A stretch of DNA of 36,152 nucleotides from JANMZO01 sp031383405 (GCA_031383405.1 JANMZO010000184.1:1-36152); one strand, 5' to 3'; shown: positions 23,617 to 32,478, numbered from the stretch's first letter. The notes: generated by a model not told the origin, from the sequence alone. Numbers and translations: made by a program.

Positions 23617-24051
23617 TCGACCGAGAACGACTGGACCACCGGCCGGCCGCGGATCTGACGGGAGGAGGTGAGCGTGTTGCGCGTGGAGAGCGGCGAGGCC
23701 CTTGTCGAACGTCACGAGACGTCCTCCGTTGTGTCGTGTGAGCGCCACGAGCAAGGCGTCGGTGACCTGTCGGTGTCCGATCACGCCGGCGAGGTGCGCG
23801 GCTTCAAAGGGCAGCGAGTCGGGCCAGAAGGAGTGCCACTCCGGCGATCGAATTGTATCAACTACCGTGATTGCCTCGACCGGTGTTCGCCCTTCGCGCA
23901 GGAGGAACCGAAGGAGTGTGCCTTCCGTTATTGGGCAGGTAGCGAGGTCTGGCTGTTCTTGCTCGAACCAGGTCAGCGCGACCGAATGATGGATGTGGTC
24001 GACGACGGTAAGCGCGACGAGCACATTGCCGTCCGCCAAGAACCTGATCAC
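23614..24051 (-). CDS. vapC: PIN-domain toxin (VapC, DxN type)
   Basis: A 145-residue PIN toxin of the subgroup that normally starts LLDVNVLVAL...DHxHH. Here it reads FLADGNVLVALTVVDHIHHS with Asp7. CPITEGTLLRFLL gives the Glu, VTDALLVALTRHNGGRLVTF the third acid, and DKGLAAL the fourth. Catalytic residues are present. The ATG overlaps the antitoxin stop as ATGA (24048-24051). Many relatives of this subgroup are mycobacterial VapCs that cleave tRNA; the target here is unknown. Confidence 0.85.
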   Translation of the reverse strand: MIRFLADGNVLVALTVVDHIHHSVALTWFEQEQPDLATCPITEGTLLRFLLREGRTPVEAITVVDTIRSPEWHSFWPDSLPFEAAHLAGVIGHRQVTDALLVALTRHNGGRLVTFDKGLAALHAQHAHLLPSDPRPAGGPVVLGR

Positions 24052-24269
24052 ACCTCGTCGTCCAGCGAACGGACGTCTTCGGTAGATGTCGGTCGACCGA
24101 CCGATATCTGCGGCATGCCTCGCTTGGTGATCGCGATCTGCGGCACGTTCTTTCCGAGGCCCAAGCGAATCAGCTCAGCGATTACTTCGCTCATTGACCG
24201 TTTCCCGTCGTGGGCAAGTTGCCGGGCCAGTTCGTGGAGATCCTGCGGCAGATCGATCGTCGTTCGCAT
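24048..24269 (-). CDS. vapB: VapB-type ribbon-helix-helix antitoxin
   Basis: A 73-residue antitoxin. MRTTIDLPQDLHELARQLAH, then RSMSEVIAELIRLGLG, is a textbook ribbon-helix-helix domain. The tail PQISVGRPTSTEDVRSLDDE is the conserved toxin-binding end of this VapB subgroup. The -10 box TAAAAT (minus strand, 24276-24281) is one base from consensus and lies 6 nt before the ATG. It is coupled to vapC by ATGA. Confidence 0.85.
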   Translation of the reverse strand: MRTTIDLPQDLHELARQLAHDGKRSMSEVIAELIRLGLGKNVPQIAITKRGMPQISVGRPTSTEDVRSLDDEV

Positions 24270-24275
24270 CGACGC

Positions 24276-24281
24276 ATTTTA
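24276..24281 (-). promoter_or_regulatory. -10 box of vapBC, leaderless
   Basis: TAAAAT on the minus strand, 6 nt before ATG 24269. Confidence 0.55.
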
Positions 24282-24368
24282 GCATCGACACATCATGAGG
24301 CATCCCTCGATGCCGGACCCGGTATAGAGCCTGAGATGATACGAGACCGCGCTCCTAGCGTCTAGCCG

Positions 24369-24399
24369 CACGACCGACACCAGGCACACGACCGACACC
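24369..24399. repeat. 13-bp direct repeat upstream of LigD-type polymerase gene
   Basis: CACGACCGACACC at 24369-24381 and again at 24387-24399 (18-bp period), ending 28 nt before the -10 box of the following gene. It is a candidate activator or repressor site. Confidence 0.45.
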
Positions 24400-24426
24400 G
24401 AGCCGACTGCCGTAACGCGTCGGGGG

Positions 24427-24432
24427 TACAGT
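24427..24432 (+). promoter_or_regulatory. -10 box of LigD-type polymerase gene, leaderless
   Basis: TACAGT ends 6 nt before the GTG at 24439. Confidence 0.5.
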
Positions 24433-24438
24433 CAGGTC

Positions 24439-25398
24439 GTGGCAGCGCCCAGGCAACCGGCGGTTGAGATCCCTGTCGGGGATCGAGTGGTACGCGTGTC
24501 CAATCCCGATCGCATCTACTTCCCTGCCATCGGCGCGACGAAGCTCGATCTTGTCAACTACTACCTGAGTGTGGGACCCGGCATCGTCAATGCGCTTCGG
24601 CAGCGCCCGTGCATGCTGCACCGGTTTCCGACCGGCATCACCGGCGAGAAGGTTCACCAGAAGCGCCTCCCGAAGGGTGCTCCTCCGTGGGTCGGGACGG
24701 TGCGGCTTTTGTTCCCCCGATACGGTTTGCACGCCGACGAGTTGTGCGTCAGTGAATTGGCTGAGGTGATCTGGGCCGTGCAGATGTCCACAGTCGAGTT
24801 CCATCCGTGGAACTCGCGACGTGCCGATACCGAGTCACCCGACGAGTGGCGTATCGATCTCGACCCGATGCCGAACTGTCCGTTCTCCACTGTGCAGAAC
24901 GTCGCCCGTGTGGCCCATGAGATCCTCGACGAACTCGGGGCCGTGGGCTGGCCAAAGACCTCGGGCGGAAGCGGGCTGCATATCTATGTGCGCATACAGC
25001 CATCACACGGGTTCACCGACGTGAGACGCGCAGCGCTCGCCTTCGCTCGGGAGGTGGAGCGACGCCGACCCGGCGACGTGACCACTACATGGTGGCGCAA
25101 GGACCGCGACCCGACGACCGTGTTCGTCGACTACAACCAGAACGCCCGCGACCATACGATTGCTTCGGCGTACTCGGTGCGGGGCGTGCCCGATGCCCTG
25201 GTGTCGACACCCGTCACATGGGACGAGATCGACACGGTGGATCCCCACGACCTCACGATCGCCTCGGTGCCCGAGCGTTTCGCGCGCCTCGGTGATCTGC
25301 ACGGCGACATCGACCGAACCGTCTTCCACATTGACCGGTTACTCGAATGGGCCGAACGTGATGAGCACGCCGGCGTCGAAGACCCCGGGGCGGGCTGA
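24439..25398 (+). CDS. Stand-alone LigD-type primase-polymerase (AEP family)
   Basis: A 319-residue polymerase of the archaeo-eukaryotic primase superfamily, equivalent to the Pol domain of LigD. EWRIDLDPM supplies metal ligands D140 and D142, SGGSGLHIYVRI supplies the His (H181) of the nucleotide site, and VFVDYNQNARDHT supplies D231 and the conserved YNQN block. All catalytic residues are intact. LigD Pol adds ribonucleotides during Ku-dependent end joining. Stand-alone copies such as the mycobacterial PolD proteins are thought to act in gap filling in repair. No ligase, Ku or phosphoesterase gene is in this window. It starts at GTG with a leaderless -10 and is convergent with the secreted protein. 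Confidence 0.9.
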   Translation: MAAPRQPAVEIPVGDRVVRVSNPDRIYFPAIGATKLDLVNYYLSVGPGIVNALRQRPCMLHRFPTGITGEKVHQKRLPKGAPPWVGTVRLLFPRYGLHADELCVSELAEVIWAVQMSTVEFHPWNSRRADTESPDEWRIDLDPMPNCPFSTVQNVARVAHEILDELGAVGWPKTSGGSGLHIYVRIQPSHGFTDVRRAALAFAREVERRRPGDVTTTWWRKDRDPTTVFVDYNQNARDHTIASAYSVRGVPDALVSTPVTWDEIDTVDPHDLTIASVPERFARLGDLHGDIDRTVFHIDRLLEWAERDEHAGVEDPGAG

Positions 25399-25439
25399 TC
25401 AGTGGCAGATCCGGAGAAGACCTCGCTGTCCGTGCTTTA

Positions 25440-26315
25440 CTAGGCCGCCACACCGCCGGTCTGGTCCGGTGCGTCAAAGTCGTCGCGGTTGCCCAGCCCG
25501 GCCTTCGTGCTCTGCGCATCGGCCTTCGACATCCGGGCGAGGGTGAACGCGACGGTCACACCGGTCGCCGAGTCGGTCGCGGAGCCACCCTGCGGCGAGA
25601 GCTGACAGGTTCCACGATTGCTCGCTTCGACATAGGTGCACTGGCCGTTGGTCAGGCGCATCTGGAGCGTGCCGGCGGGCTCCGGGCCGACCAGTTGAAG
25701 TTCACCGTTGGACTGGAACTTGAGCCCGACCGCGCGGCGGAACTTGTTGTCGTTGACCTTGAAATCCATCCAGTACCATCCTGTCGGCCCGATCGCTCCG
25801 GTTGCGGGCGCCGTCGTGGTCGCCCCGGACGGGCCACCAGCCGTCGGCGGAACCGACACTCTCAGCGGTTTGAATCCGGGGTGTATCTCGTCGCCGATAC
25901 TCGCCGTGACCGGTGCACTCGACGAATTCTGAAGGGTGATCGTCGTGCATTCCCCGGGTTTGAGCCTCACGCCTTTCAGCCTTCCGAACTGGTTGCCCTT
26001 CGTTGCGCCGAACAGCCCGGCGAAGACGGTCATGCGGTTGCAGACCGTGACCTTGCCTTCCCGCGACGCCGTGACCGCGGGCGGTACGAACAGGTAGGCG
26101 CCGTTGTTGCGGACCATCAACACCGTCGGCACCTCCTGCGCCCGGGCCGGTAGGGCGCCCGACCCGACCATGACCGCGGTCGCGACAACGGTCGCAACGA
26201 CGGTCGCAAGGACCTTCGTTACCGCAGCGGCGGCGAACCTCGGGCGTGCAGGCGACGCGCACCCACCGTCCGCGCCAAGGGGATCAACGAGTTTGTGGCA
26301 ATGATCGGTCGTCAT
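25440..26315 (-). CDS. Exported protein of unknown function
   Basis: A 291-residue protein. Residues 1-27 are an unusually long polar and basic N-region, followed by an Ala/Val hydrophobic core at 28-53 and a signal-peptidase site after A-R-A (about 59), so it should be secreted. The mature part has a beta-rich domain (GKVTVCNRMTVFAGLFGATK, LKPGECTTITLQN) reminiscent of cupredoxin-like folds but without clear copper ligands. A Thr/Pro/Ala linker follows, then a second beta domain with paired cysteines (NGQCTYVEASNRGTCQL). A shorter start could trim the N-region, but no ATG lies closer to the hydrophobic core. It is divergent from the lactonase at 26417. Function unknown. Confidence 0.65.
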   Translation of the reverse strand: MTTDHCHKLVDPLGADGGCASPARPRFAAAAVTKVLATVVATVVATAVMVGSGALPARAQEVPTVLMVRNNGAYLFVPPAVTASREGKVTVCNRMTVFAGLFGATKGNQFGRLKGVRLKPGECTTITLQNSSSAPVTASIGDEIHPGFKPLRVSVPPTAGGPSGATTTAPATGAIGPTGWYWMDFKVNDNKFRRAVGLKFQSNGELQLVGPEPAGTLQMRLTNGQCTYVEASNRGTCQLSPQGGSATDSATGVTVAFTLARMSKADAQSTKAGLGNRDDFDAPDQTGGVAA

Positions 26316-26416
26316 GGCGGCAACTATGTCGATCCCGCGTCAGCGAGACGCAAGCGGCCAACCCACAACCGTGTCCCAGGGTTCATCCACCGGGACATTC
26401 GTGAGAGTCTTTCTTC

Positions 26417-27382
26417 ATGAGCACCGCGGATTCCGCTGAAGCCCGTGAGCAGGCATGGGTCGAACCGGTCGAGTTTCTCGGCGATCGGATGCGACCGCTG
26501 GTCGCCCCTGGATCGCGCGTTCGCCGCTTGGGCGGGGGCGCGATCTGGGCCGAAGGGCCGCTCTACCTTCCGAAGTCCAACCAGGTAATCTGGAGCGACA
26601 TTCCCGGCAATCGAATTCTCTGCTGCAATGCCGACGGGTCCGGCCCGGTATCGCAATGGCGGTCCCCTTCGAACTTCGTCAACGGGCACACCCTCGACCA
26701 CCAGGGTCGGATCATCCACTGCTCCCATGGGGCCCGCGCCGTGCTGCGGACCGAGCACGATGGTTCCGTCACCACGCTCGTCTCCCACTTCGGAAACTCC
26801 CGTCTCAATTCGCCTAATGATGTGGTGGTCGCCACCGACGCCTCGGTCTGGTTCACCGATCCGCCCTACGGCATTCTGTCGAACCATGAGGGCTACAAAG
26901 CCGACCAGGAAATCGACGGCTGCTACGTGTACCGGTTCGAACCCGCCACAGGCCGTCTCGACGCGATTGTCACCGACATGATCCACCCCAACGGACTGGC
27001 CTTCTCTTCCGATGAGTCGATCCTGTACGTGTCAGACACCAGCGCCGCCGTGCTCGGCGACGACGGCCGTCATCATCTGCGCGCATATGATATCGAACCC
27101 GACGGACAAACCCTGCGGGCGGTCAACGGCAGAGTATTTGCCGAGATCGAACCCGGACTGCCCGATGGGTTCCGGCTCGACGAGTTCGGCAACCTCTACA
27201 CGTCGAGCCTCGACGCCATCCAGGTCTTCGCATCCGACCGCACCCTAATCGGGCGGATCCCTGTTCCCGAAAAGATCTCGAACTGCTGCTTCGGCGGCCC
27301 TGATCGACGCACGCTATTCATCACGGCAACGACGTCGCTGTACGCAATTGATCTCCTCGTAAGCGACGGTCGATCGAGCTGA
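26417..27382 (+). CDS. SMP-30/gluconolactonase-family lactonase
   Basis: A 321-residue six-bladed beta-propeller hydrolase. The four metal-binding positions of the family are visible: E46 in WAEGPLY, N134 in RLNSPNDVVV, N192 in HPNGLAFS and D250 in GLPDGFRLDE. FTDPPYGI is also a family signature. Members open sugar or other lactones with a divalent cation; the specific lactone cannot be told. No signal peptide is present. GAGTCT, 6 nt before the ATG, is a weak leaderless -10. It is divergent from the exported protein gene with about 100 bp between. The following 27383-27664 gap shows only a weak hairpin. Confidence 0.85.
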   Translation: MSTADSAEAREQAWVEPVEFLGDRMRPLVAPGSRVRRLGGGAIWAEGPLYLPKSNQVIWSDIPGNRILCCNADGSGPVSQWRSPSNFVNGHTLDHQGRIIHCSHGARAVLRTEHDGSVTTLVSHFGNSRLNSPNDVVVATDASVWFTDPPYGILSNHEGYKADQEIDGCYVYRFEPATGRLDAIVTDMIHPNGLAFSSDESILYVSDTSAAVLGDDGRHHLRAYDIEPDGQTLRAVNGRVFAEIEPGLPDGFRLDEFGNLYTSSLDAIQVFASDRTLIGRIPVPEKISNCCFGGPDRRTLFITATTSLYAIDLLVSDGRSS

Positions 27383-27603
27383 TCCCCAGCAGGCCTGCGA
27401 CCAGTCAGTTGAACACACCGGTAACACGACAATGCTGCTCACGGCTCAAACCCCAAGTGCCACAGTCTCTCCGCAAAACGAAACCCGCAGTCGCGGCTTT
27501 CGGTAAATCAGTCAGTAAACCTCGATCGGGCATGCACTAGCTTGACGTCGCGTGTGATTGTGTTTGCGGCCGAGTTCGTCGACAGCTACGGCCAGCCGAA
27601 ATG

Positions 27604-27625
27604 ACTCCCTAAGCTCTCGGGAGTG
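27604..27625 (-). terminator. Possible terminator after CoA transferase gene
   Basis: On the minus strand ACTCCC and GGGAGT are 6-bp arms around a 9-nt loop, followed by CATTT, 40 nt after the CoA transferase stop. A weak call. Confidence 0.3.
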
Positions 27626-27664
27626 TATGCGTCGGAAGTTCTGTACGAACGCTTGGACCCGCCC

Positions 27665-30058
27665 TCAATTGAAGAGGCCGGTGCCCATTCCCTCCGCGAT
27701 CACGCCCGCGTCGAGGCCGAGCAACTGCTCGAACACGTCGAGGGTGTGCTCACCCAGGTACGGCGAGGGCCGGTACTCGAGGACCAACTCCTCACCGGCG
27801 ACGTCGGACACCACAGCCGGGAAGCGGTCGGTCGGCTGCGTACCCCAGGTCGGGCTGGCCATCGACACGATCCAGTCGCGATGCATGAGCTGAGGGTCGA
27901 GCGCAATGGCCTCCGCATCGAGAACCGCGTACGCCGGAACCCCAACGGCTTGAAGCAGCACCGCTGCTTCCTCCGCGTGACAACCTGCCGCCCATGTTGC
28001 GAGTACACCGCGAACTTCAGCCCGGTTCACCCGACGCTGCCCGACGGTGGCCAGGTGTGAACCGGCGCCAAGAACGCCGGCCAGCGCCGCCCAATCAATG
28101 TCGTCACGGGCGGTCACGGCGAGCCATCCGCCGTCGGCCGTCGGCACCACGTCGTTGGGAACCGGGTCGGTGAACGGGTCGCGGGTACCTGCGGCCTTGG
28201 CTTCACGCCCGTTTGCGAACCAGTCGAGCAGCGCCGGGCCGACCAGGTAGGTGCCCAACTCGAACTGGGAAAGGTCGACGTGTTGACCAGCGCCGGTTCG
28301 GGACCTCGCTTCCAGGGCCGACAGAATGGCGACCGCTCCCGCCAGTCCGCTCATGTGGTCGTTGAGGGCAACGCCGGGGCCACAGTCGAGCCTTCCTTCC
28401 GGGCCGGTGAGAGTGGTAAGCCCACATAGGGCATGGATAGTTGGAGCGAAGGTCACGAAGTCACGCCACGGTCCGTCGGTGCCGGCTCCCTGCATGGAAA
28501 CATACGTGAGCTTAGGATTCCACCGCTGCAGTGTGTCCCATCCGACGCCCCACTCATCGAGCACCCCGGCTGAGAAGTTCTCGATCAGCACGTCGGCCTG
28601 TTCGACCATTTTCCGCAGAACATCAGGAGCCCCCGGGTCAGCCATGTTGAGCGTCACCGAGTCCTTCGAGCGGTTCCACATGGCGAAGTACGGGAACTCG
28701 TTCGCGTGCGCGCCGACGGTTCGAGCCTCGGTCTGTATCTTCACCACGTGCGCGCCAAGATCAGCCAGCACTCTGGTCGCAAATGGCCCGGCCAGGACGT
28801 GCGTGAAGTCGATGACGCGAACACCGGCGAGTGGCAGCGCATCGGGGTTGCCGGCCTTGACCGCGCCGCTCTCGGGTCCCGGCTCCACAGTCCAGCGGTT
28901 CACCACTTCGTCGGCCGCTGTGGCGAAAGTCGGGGGCGGGGCGGCGGGAAGGCACGGCGTCAACGAGAAATGCGCCATCGGTCCGGGCATGCGCACGCTC
29001 GCGGGTGCGCCGACAACCGGTCTGAAGAAGTTGCGGTATTCGTGCTGGGTACATTCGGCAACCTGAGGGATCGTATAGACCTCGCCGAACGGCACATGTC
29101 GATCCTGTCCACCGTGAAAGAGATCGGTGGCGTCCATGTCTTTCGCAAGGCCGTGCAGGGCCGACATCAGGGCGGCGAGTCGTGCAGCGTCGGCTCCCGA
29201 CTCCACCGGTGGCGGCAAAACGGGGGCATGGCCCTTCTCGATCATCCACTCGATCAAACGGGGGACCCCTCCGGCGCTGGGTGAGACCATGCAGTGGCCG
29301 CGGGCGCAAGCCACAACCTCATAGGCCCGGATCCAGTGAAGCGACGCCTGACGAACGGCCTTTGGAGCCCCAAAGGCGACCAACCCGTCGGGATACCAGT
29401 GGAACATCAGGAGGTGCTCGGTACAGGAGAGCGCAGCCTGTTGCTGCGAAAGGTCGAAGTGGGTTCCACGGCCGGTCGCCCGGGTACGGAACAAGCCCGT
29501 AAGCGCGCATATTGCTGCGTAGAAGCCACCGATGTTGTCCATCTGACGCCCCCAGATGGAGACAGGTTCATCCGGGTCACCGTTCACCGACAACAGACCG
29601 CTGGCCGCGCTCATGACGAGATCGCTCGACTGCCACCCGGCCCGCGGTCCGCCACTCCCCCATGGGGTGAGCGTCACGTGGCTCAAGCGTGGATTCAACG
29701 CGCTCAACTCGGCCGACCCAAATCCGACGGCAGCCATTCGGTCCGCGCCCTCGGACTCCAAAAGCACGTCGGCTGCAGCCACCAGAGTTCGCAACGTCTC
29801 CCGACCCTCGGCCGAGCCGAGGTCAAGCGGCAGCAACGCAGTGCCGCCGTCGAACCACCAATCGAGGAGGCCGCCGGCGACATCGTTCATGGCGGGGCCG
29901 CTGTCGCCGGCCCGGACCCGAACCACGTCGGCGCCGAACTCGGCGAGGATCCTAGTGGCGAGGCGACCCCCGTTCCCCGTCAGGTCAAGGACCCGAACGC
30001 CCACAAGGGGGCCACCGGTAATTAACTGGCCACTTGCCTTTCCAACCCTTTCGGACAT
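27665..30058 (-). CDS. Two-domain family III CoA transferase (CaiB/BaiF)
   Basis: A 797-residue protein made of two full CaiB/BaiF CoA-transferase domains in tandem. The first begins at LVGVRVLDLTGNGGRLATRI and has its likely nucleophile D202 in GTHFDLSQQQ. The second begins at LAGVRVIDFTHVLAGPFATR (about 411-430) and has D595 in GQHVDLSQFE. Family enzymes move CoA between carboxylic acids and usually work as interlocked dimers of single-domain chains, so the fusion may form a pseudo-dimer. Both Asp residues are kept, but the first domain is more divergent. Acid substrate is unknown. A strong Shine-Dalgarno GGAGG lies 7 nt before the ATG. Confidence 0.9.
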   Translation of the reverse strand: MSERVGKASGQLITGGPLVGVRVLDLTGNGGRLATRILAEFGADVVRVRAGDSGPAMNDVAGGLLDWWFDGGTALLPLDLGSAEGRETLRTLVAAADVLLESEGADRMAAVGFGSAELSALNPRLSHVTLTPWGSGGPRAGWQSSDLVMSAASGLLSVNGDPDEPVSIWGRQMDNIGGFYAAICALTGLFRTRATGRGTHFDLSQQQAALSCTEHLLMFHWYPDGLVAFGAPKAVRQASLHWIRAYEVVACARGHCMVSPSAGGVPRLIEWMIEKGHAPVLPPPVESGADAARLAALMSALHGLAKDMDATDLFHGGQDRHVPFGEVYTIPQVAECTQHEYRNFFRPVVGAPASVRMPGPMAHFSLTPCLPAAPPPTFATAADEVVNRWTVEPGPESGAVKAGNPDALPLAGVRVIDFTHVLAGPFATRVLADLGAHVVKIQTEARTVGAHANEFPYFAMWNRSKDSVTLNMADPGAPDVLRKMVEQADVLIENFSAGVLDEWGVGWDTLQRWNPKLTYVSMQGAGTDGPWRDFVTFAPTIHALCGLTTLTGPEGRLDCGPGVALNDHMSGLAGAVAILSALEARSRTGAGQHVDLSQFELGTYLVGPALLDWFANGREAKAAGTRDPFTDPVPNDVVPTADGGWLAVTARDDIDWAALAGVLGAGSHLATVGQRRVNRAEVRGVLATWAAGCHAEEAAVLLQAVGVPAYAVLDAEAIALDPQLMHRDWIVSMASPTWGTQPTDRFPAVVSDVAGEELVLEYRPSPYLGEHTLDVFEQLLGLDAGVIAEGMGTGLFN

Positions 30059-30311
30059 CTTCCGACCTCCACTCTCCAGCCGTCAATGTAGCCACAGCGG
30101 TACGAACATGCACTTGCGACCAACGTCGAAGTCTGACCCTGTCACCGCATACACACGGCAAACCCAGCTGACACCAAGTACTCAACTCGGCGGATTGCGG
30201 GCCAACGACGGCCCTCACTACCTCGAGTCGGGAGCCCAAAGCCCCAAGGTTGGGAACACGAGCTCGCCGAGGCGGTCGCCGACACGGACAGACAGGGTGT
30301 CGGTTGGCAAG

Positions 30312-31949
30312 TCAGCCGGTCAGCGACTTGGCTAGGCGCAGCTTCCGGAGCGAGGCGGGGCTGGACAGGCCGGCCATCGCCACCTCGTAGTCGGGAAGCT
30401 CGTAGACCTCGCCGTCATCGGTGATCATGATGAACCGGTCGAACCGGGCGAGGAAGGTCCGATCGTGGCTCACCGCAACGACGGTGCCCTCGAACCCGTC
30501 GAGAGCCAGCTCCAGTGCTTCCGAGGACTCGATGTCGAGGTTGTCGGTGGGTTCGTCGAGCAACAGGACATTGTGCCCTTCCAACTCCAGGCACAGGATT
30601 TCTAAGCGCGCTTTCTGTCCGCCCGAGAGGGTCTGAAACTCTTGCCGTGCCGTGGTGCGGAGCCCGTAGCGCGCGAGGGCCTTCATCGACTTCTCGTCGT
30701 CGTGCACCCGGTCACGCACGATCATCATGCATTCGCGGCCCGACCACTCCGGTCGGTCGTTGATCTGGGTGAAGACGCCGACGGATGTGCGGGGGCCGAA
30801 AGCCACCGTCCCCTGATCAGGCAGCGATTCACCCGAAAGCACGTTGAGCAGATGGGTCTTGCCCGTCCCGTTTGGACCGATCAGAGCGATCCGTTCCCCG
30901 TGGTGGATCTCATCGGAGAACGGTAGGAAGAGATCGCCGATGGCAACCTGATCAAGCTTGGCCACGCGGCGGGCCGCGTCGGCACCTCGTAAGTTCACAT
31001 AGATTTGCTGATCGGCAACGGGAGGGGGAGGTGGACCGGCGGCGACGAACTTCTCCCAACGGGTCTCTGCGGCGTTGGCCTTTGTGGCGTTCTTGAAGTT
31101 CTGTGCAGCGCGTTGCTTCATGATCTTCATGTGGTGGAACAGACGCCGCTCCTCCTGCGCCCACCGCTTCAGATCGTCGCCGAGTTTTCCCTGTCGGTTT
31201 TCCCGCGCTTCGCCGAACGTCTCGTAGGAGCCACCGTGGACCCAGGCCCCTGAGCCCTCGACCGCGATGATCTTATTGGTCACTTTTTTCAGCAGAGCCC
31301 GGTCATGGCTTACCATCAAGATGGTGGAGCGACAGGCGATAATCTGCTCCTCCAACCAGGCCCGCGTCGGAATGTCGAGGTAGTTGTCGGGCTCGTCGAG
31401 CAGGAGAATGTCGGCGCCCGAGGTCAGCAGAAGGTCAAGTACCAGACGCTTGCGCTCGCCACCCGACAGCTCGCGAACGAGGCGCGTGCCGACATCGACG
31501 ACCGTCGTCTTTACGCTGCGTTCAGCCGACGCATACCACTTCGCCTCAAGCTCATATCCTCCGAGGTCACCCCACACACTGAGCGCTTCGGCGAATGCCA
31601 TGCCGTCGTCGTCGCCCGCAATCATGGACCGTTCGGCGTCACCGAGTACCCGCCCGGCCTTGCGAAGTTCGATCGGTGCCAATTCGACCAACATTTCCCG
31701 GAGGGTGTCGTCGGGCCTTGACATGCCCACGTCCTGGGTCATCGCAAGCACGGTTCCCCGGAGCGAGATCTCCCCTTCATCGGCTTCGAGTTCACCGGTC
31801 ATCAACTTCAGGATCGTGCTCTTGCCCACACCATTCGGACCCACCAGCGCCGCGTGCTCTCCCGGCGCAACGCCGAACGACACATCAAAGAACAACGCAT
31901 CTCGCCCCGGCGGCGCGTACTCCAACTCTGAAACGACGATGCTGCTCAT
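30312..31949 (-). CDS. ABC-F family ATPase
   Basis: A 545-residue soluble protein with two ABC ATPase domains and no membrane segment, the ABC-F layout of ribosome-associated translation factors and resistance proteins. Walker A motifs are GPNGVGKS (37-44) and GPNGTGKT (358-365). Signatures are LSGGERKR (161-168) and LSGGQKAR (441-448). Walker B regions are ILLLDEPDNYLD and VLLLDEPTDNLD. A long charged linker (about 240-310, KRWAQEERRLFHHMKIMKQR) with a poly-proline end joins the halves, where the P-site tRNA-interaction motif of ABC-F proteins lies. Whether it is housekeeping or gives antibiotic protection cannot be told. It is divergent from the gene at 32030. Confidence 0.9.
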   Translation of the reverse strand: MSSIVVSELEYAPPGRDALFFDVSFGVAPGEHAALVGPNGVGKSTILKLMTGELEADEGEISLRGTVLAMTQDVGMSRPDDTLREMLVELAPIELRKAGRVLGDAERSMIAGDDDGMAFAEALSVWGDLGGYELEAKWYASAERSVKTTVVDVGTRLVRELSGGERKRLVLDLLLTSGADILLLDEPDNYLDIPTRAWLEEQIIACRSTILMVSHDRALLKKVTNKIIAVEGSGAWVHGGSYETFGEARENRQGKLGDDLKRWAQEERRLFHHMKIMKQRAAQNFKNATKANAAETRWEKFVAAGPPPPPVADQQIYVNLRGADAARRVAKLDQVAIGDLFLPFSDEIHHGERIALIGPNGTGKTHLLNVLSGESLPDQGTVAFGPRTSVGVFTQINDRPEWSGRECMMIVRDRVHDDEKSMKALARYGLRTTARQEFQTLSGGQKARLEILCLELEGHNVLLLDEPTDNLDIESSEALELALDGFEGTVVAVSHDRTFLARFDRFIMITDDGEVYELPDYEVAMAGLSSPASLRKLRLAKSLTG

Positions 31950-32017
31950 GACCAGATCCCCATCGAGACAGTCTTGCCGGTAGCGGCGTGCCCGCCGGTC
32001 ACGGTAAACCGGGACCC

Positions 32018-32023
32018 TATGAT
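32018..32023 (+). promoter_or_regulatory. -10 box, leaderless
   Basis: TATGAT ends 6 nt before the GTG at 32030. Confidence 0.5.
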
Positions 32024-32029
32024 GCCCAC

Positions 32030-32476
32030 GTGGACGATTCCTTCTTTGATCACGTGCGCAACGCGACCGAAGGATTCGTCGGGGGAATCACTGGGGTGCG
32101 CCATGCCACCGCCCATTCACGCGGGGTGAAGGTGTGGTTCGCCGGTGCGACGAGAGAGCACTACGAGGCGCAACTGATCCATGACGGCAACGCTACGAAG
32201 TTGGAGATCGGCTTTCACGCCGAGCACCCGAACGGAGCGCAGAACGACGCCGTTCTCAAGCACCTGCTCTCGCTCGAACCAACCTGGCGTCCTGATCTGG
32301 GCAACGAAGCCGAGACCGGTTCGTTCATCGGCCGCAAGGGCTGGACCCGGATCTCCGAGTGTTGGGAACCTCCCACGGCTTCGTCGATCGACGAAGCCAT
32401 CGAAGTCGCGGCGCGCCTCGCCGACTACGTGAACGCCCTCGAACCACTTCGCCGCGAGCGCCCGCAGACCGGGTAA
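32030..32476 (+). CDS. Conserved-looking hypothetical protein
   Basis: A 148-residue soluble protein of unrecognised family. It is a mixed alpha/beta sequence with GVKVWFAGATREHYEAQLIH, then KLEIGFHAEHPNGAQNDAVL, and a C-terminal helix (SIDEAIEVAARLADYVNALE). This pattern of strands with conserved Trp and His suggests a small single domain. GTG 32030 is chosen over a GTG at 31988 because TATGAT lies exactly 6 nt before it. The gene ends 2 nt before a tRNA 3'-end fragment. Function unknown. Confidence 0.6.
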   Translation: MDDSFFDHVRNATEGFVGGITGVRHATAHSRGVKVWFAGATREHYEAQLIHDGNATKLEIGFHAEHPNGAQNDAVLKHLLSLEPTWRPDLGNEAETGSFIGRKGWTRISECWEPPTASSIDEAIEVAARLADYVNALEPLRRERPQTG

Positions 32477-32478
32477 GT

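Noticed and set aside
26324..26986. 220-codon minus-strand frame opposite the SMP-30 lactonase
   Set aside because: Shadow frame; the plus-strand protein carries all four metal-binding positions of the family.
29294..30335. Overlapping plus-strand frames of 240-260 codons opposite the CoA transferase
   Set aside because: Shadows of the two-domain CoA transferase; no start signals or domains.
30263..30335. Inverted repeat around the ABC-F stop codon as a terminator
   Set aside because: The arms (CAAGTC/GACTTG) are 6 bp with an 11-nt loop that includes the stop codon, and no U-tract follows.
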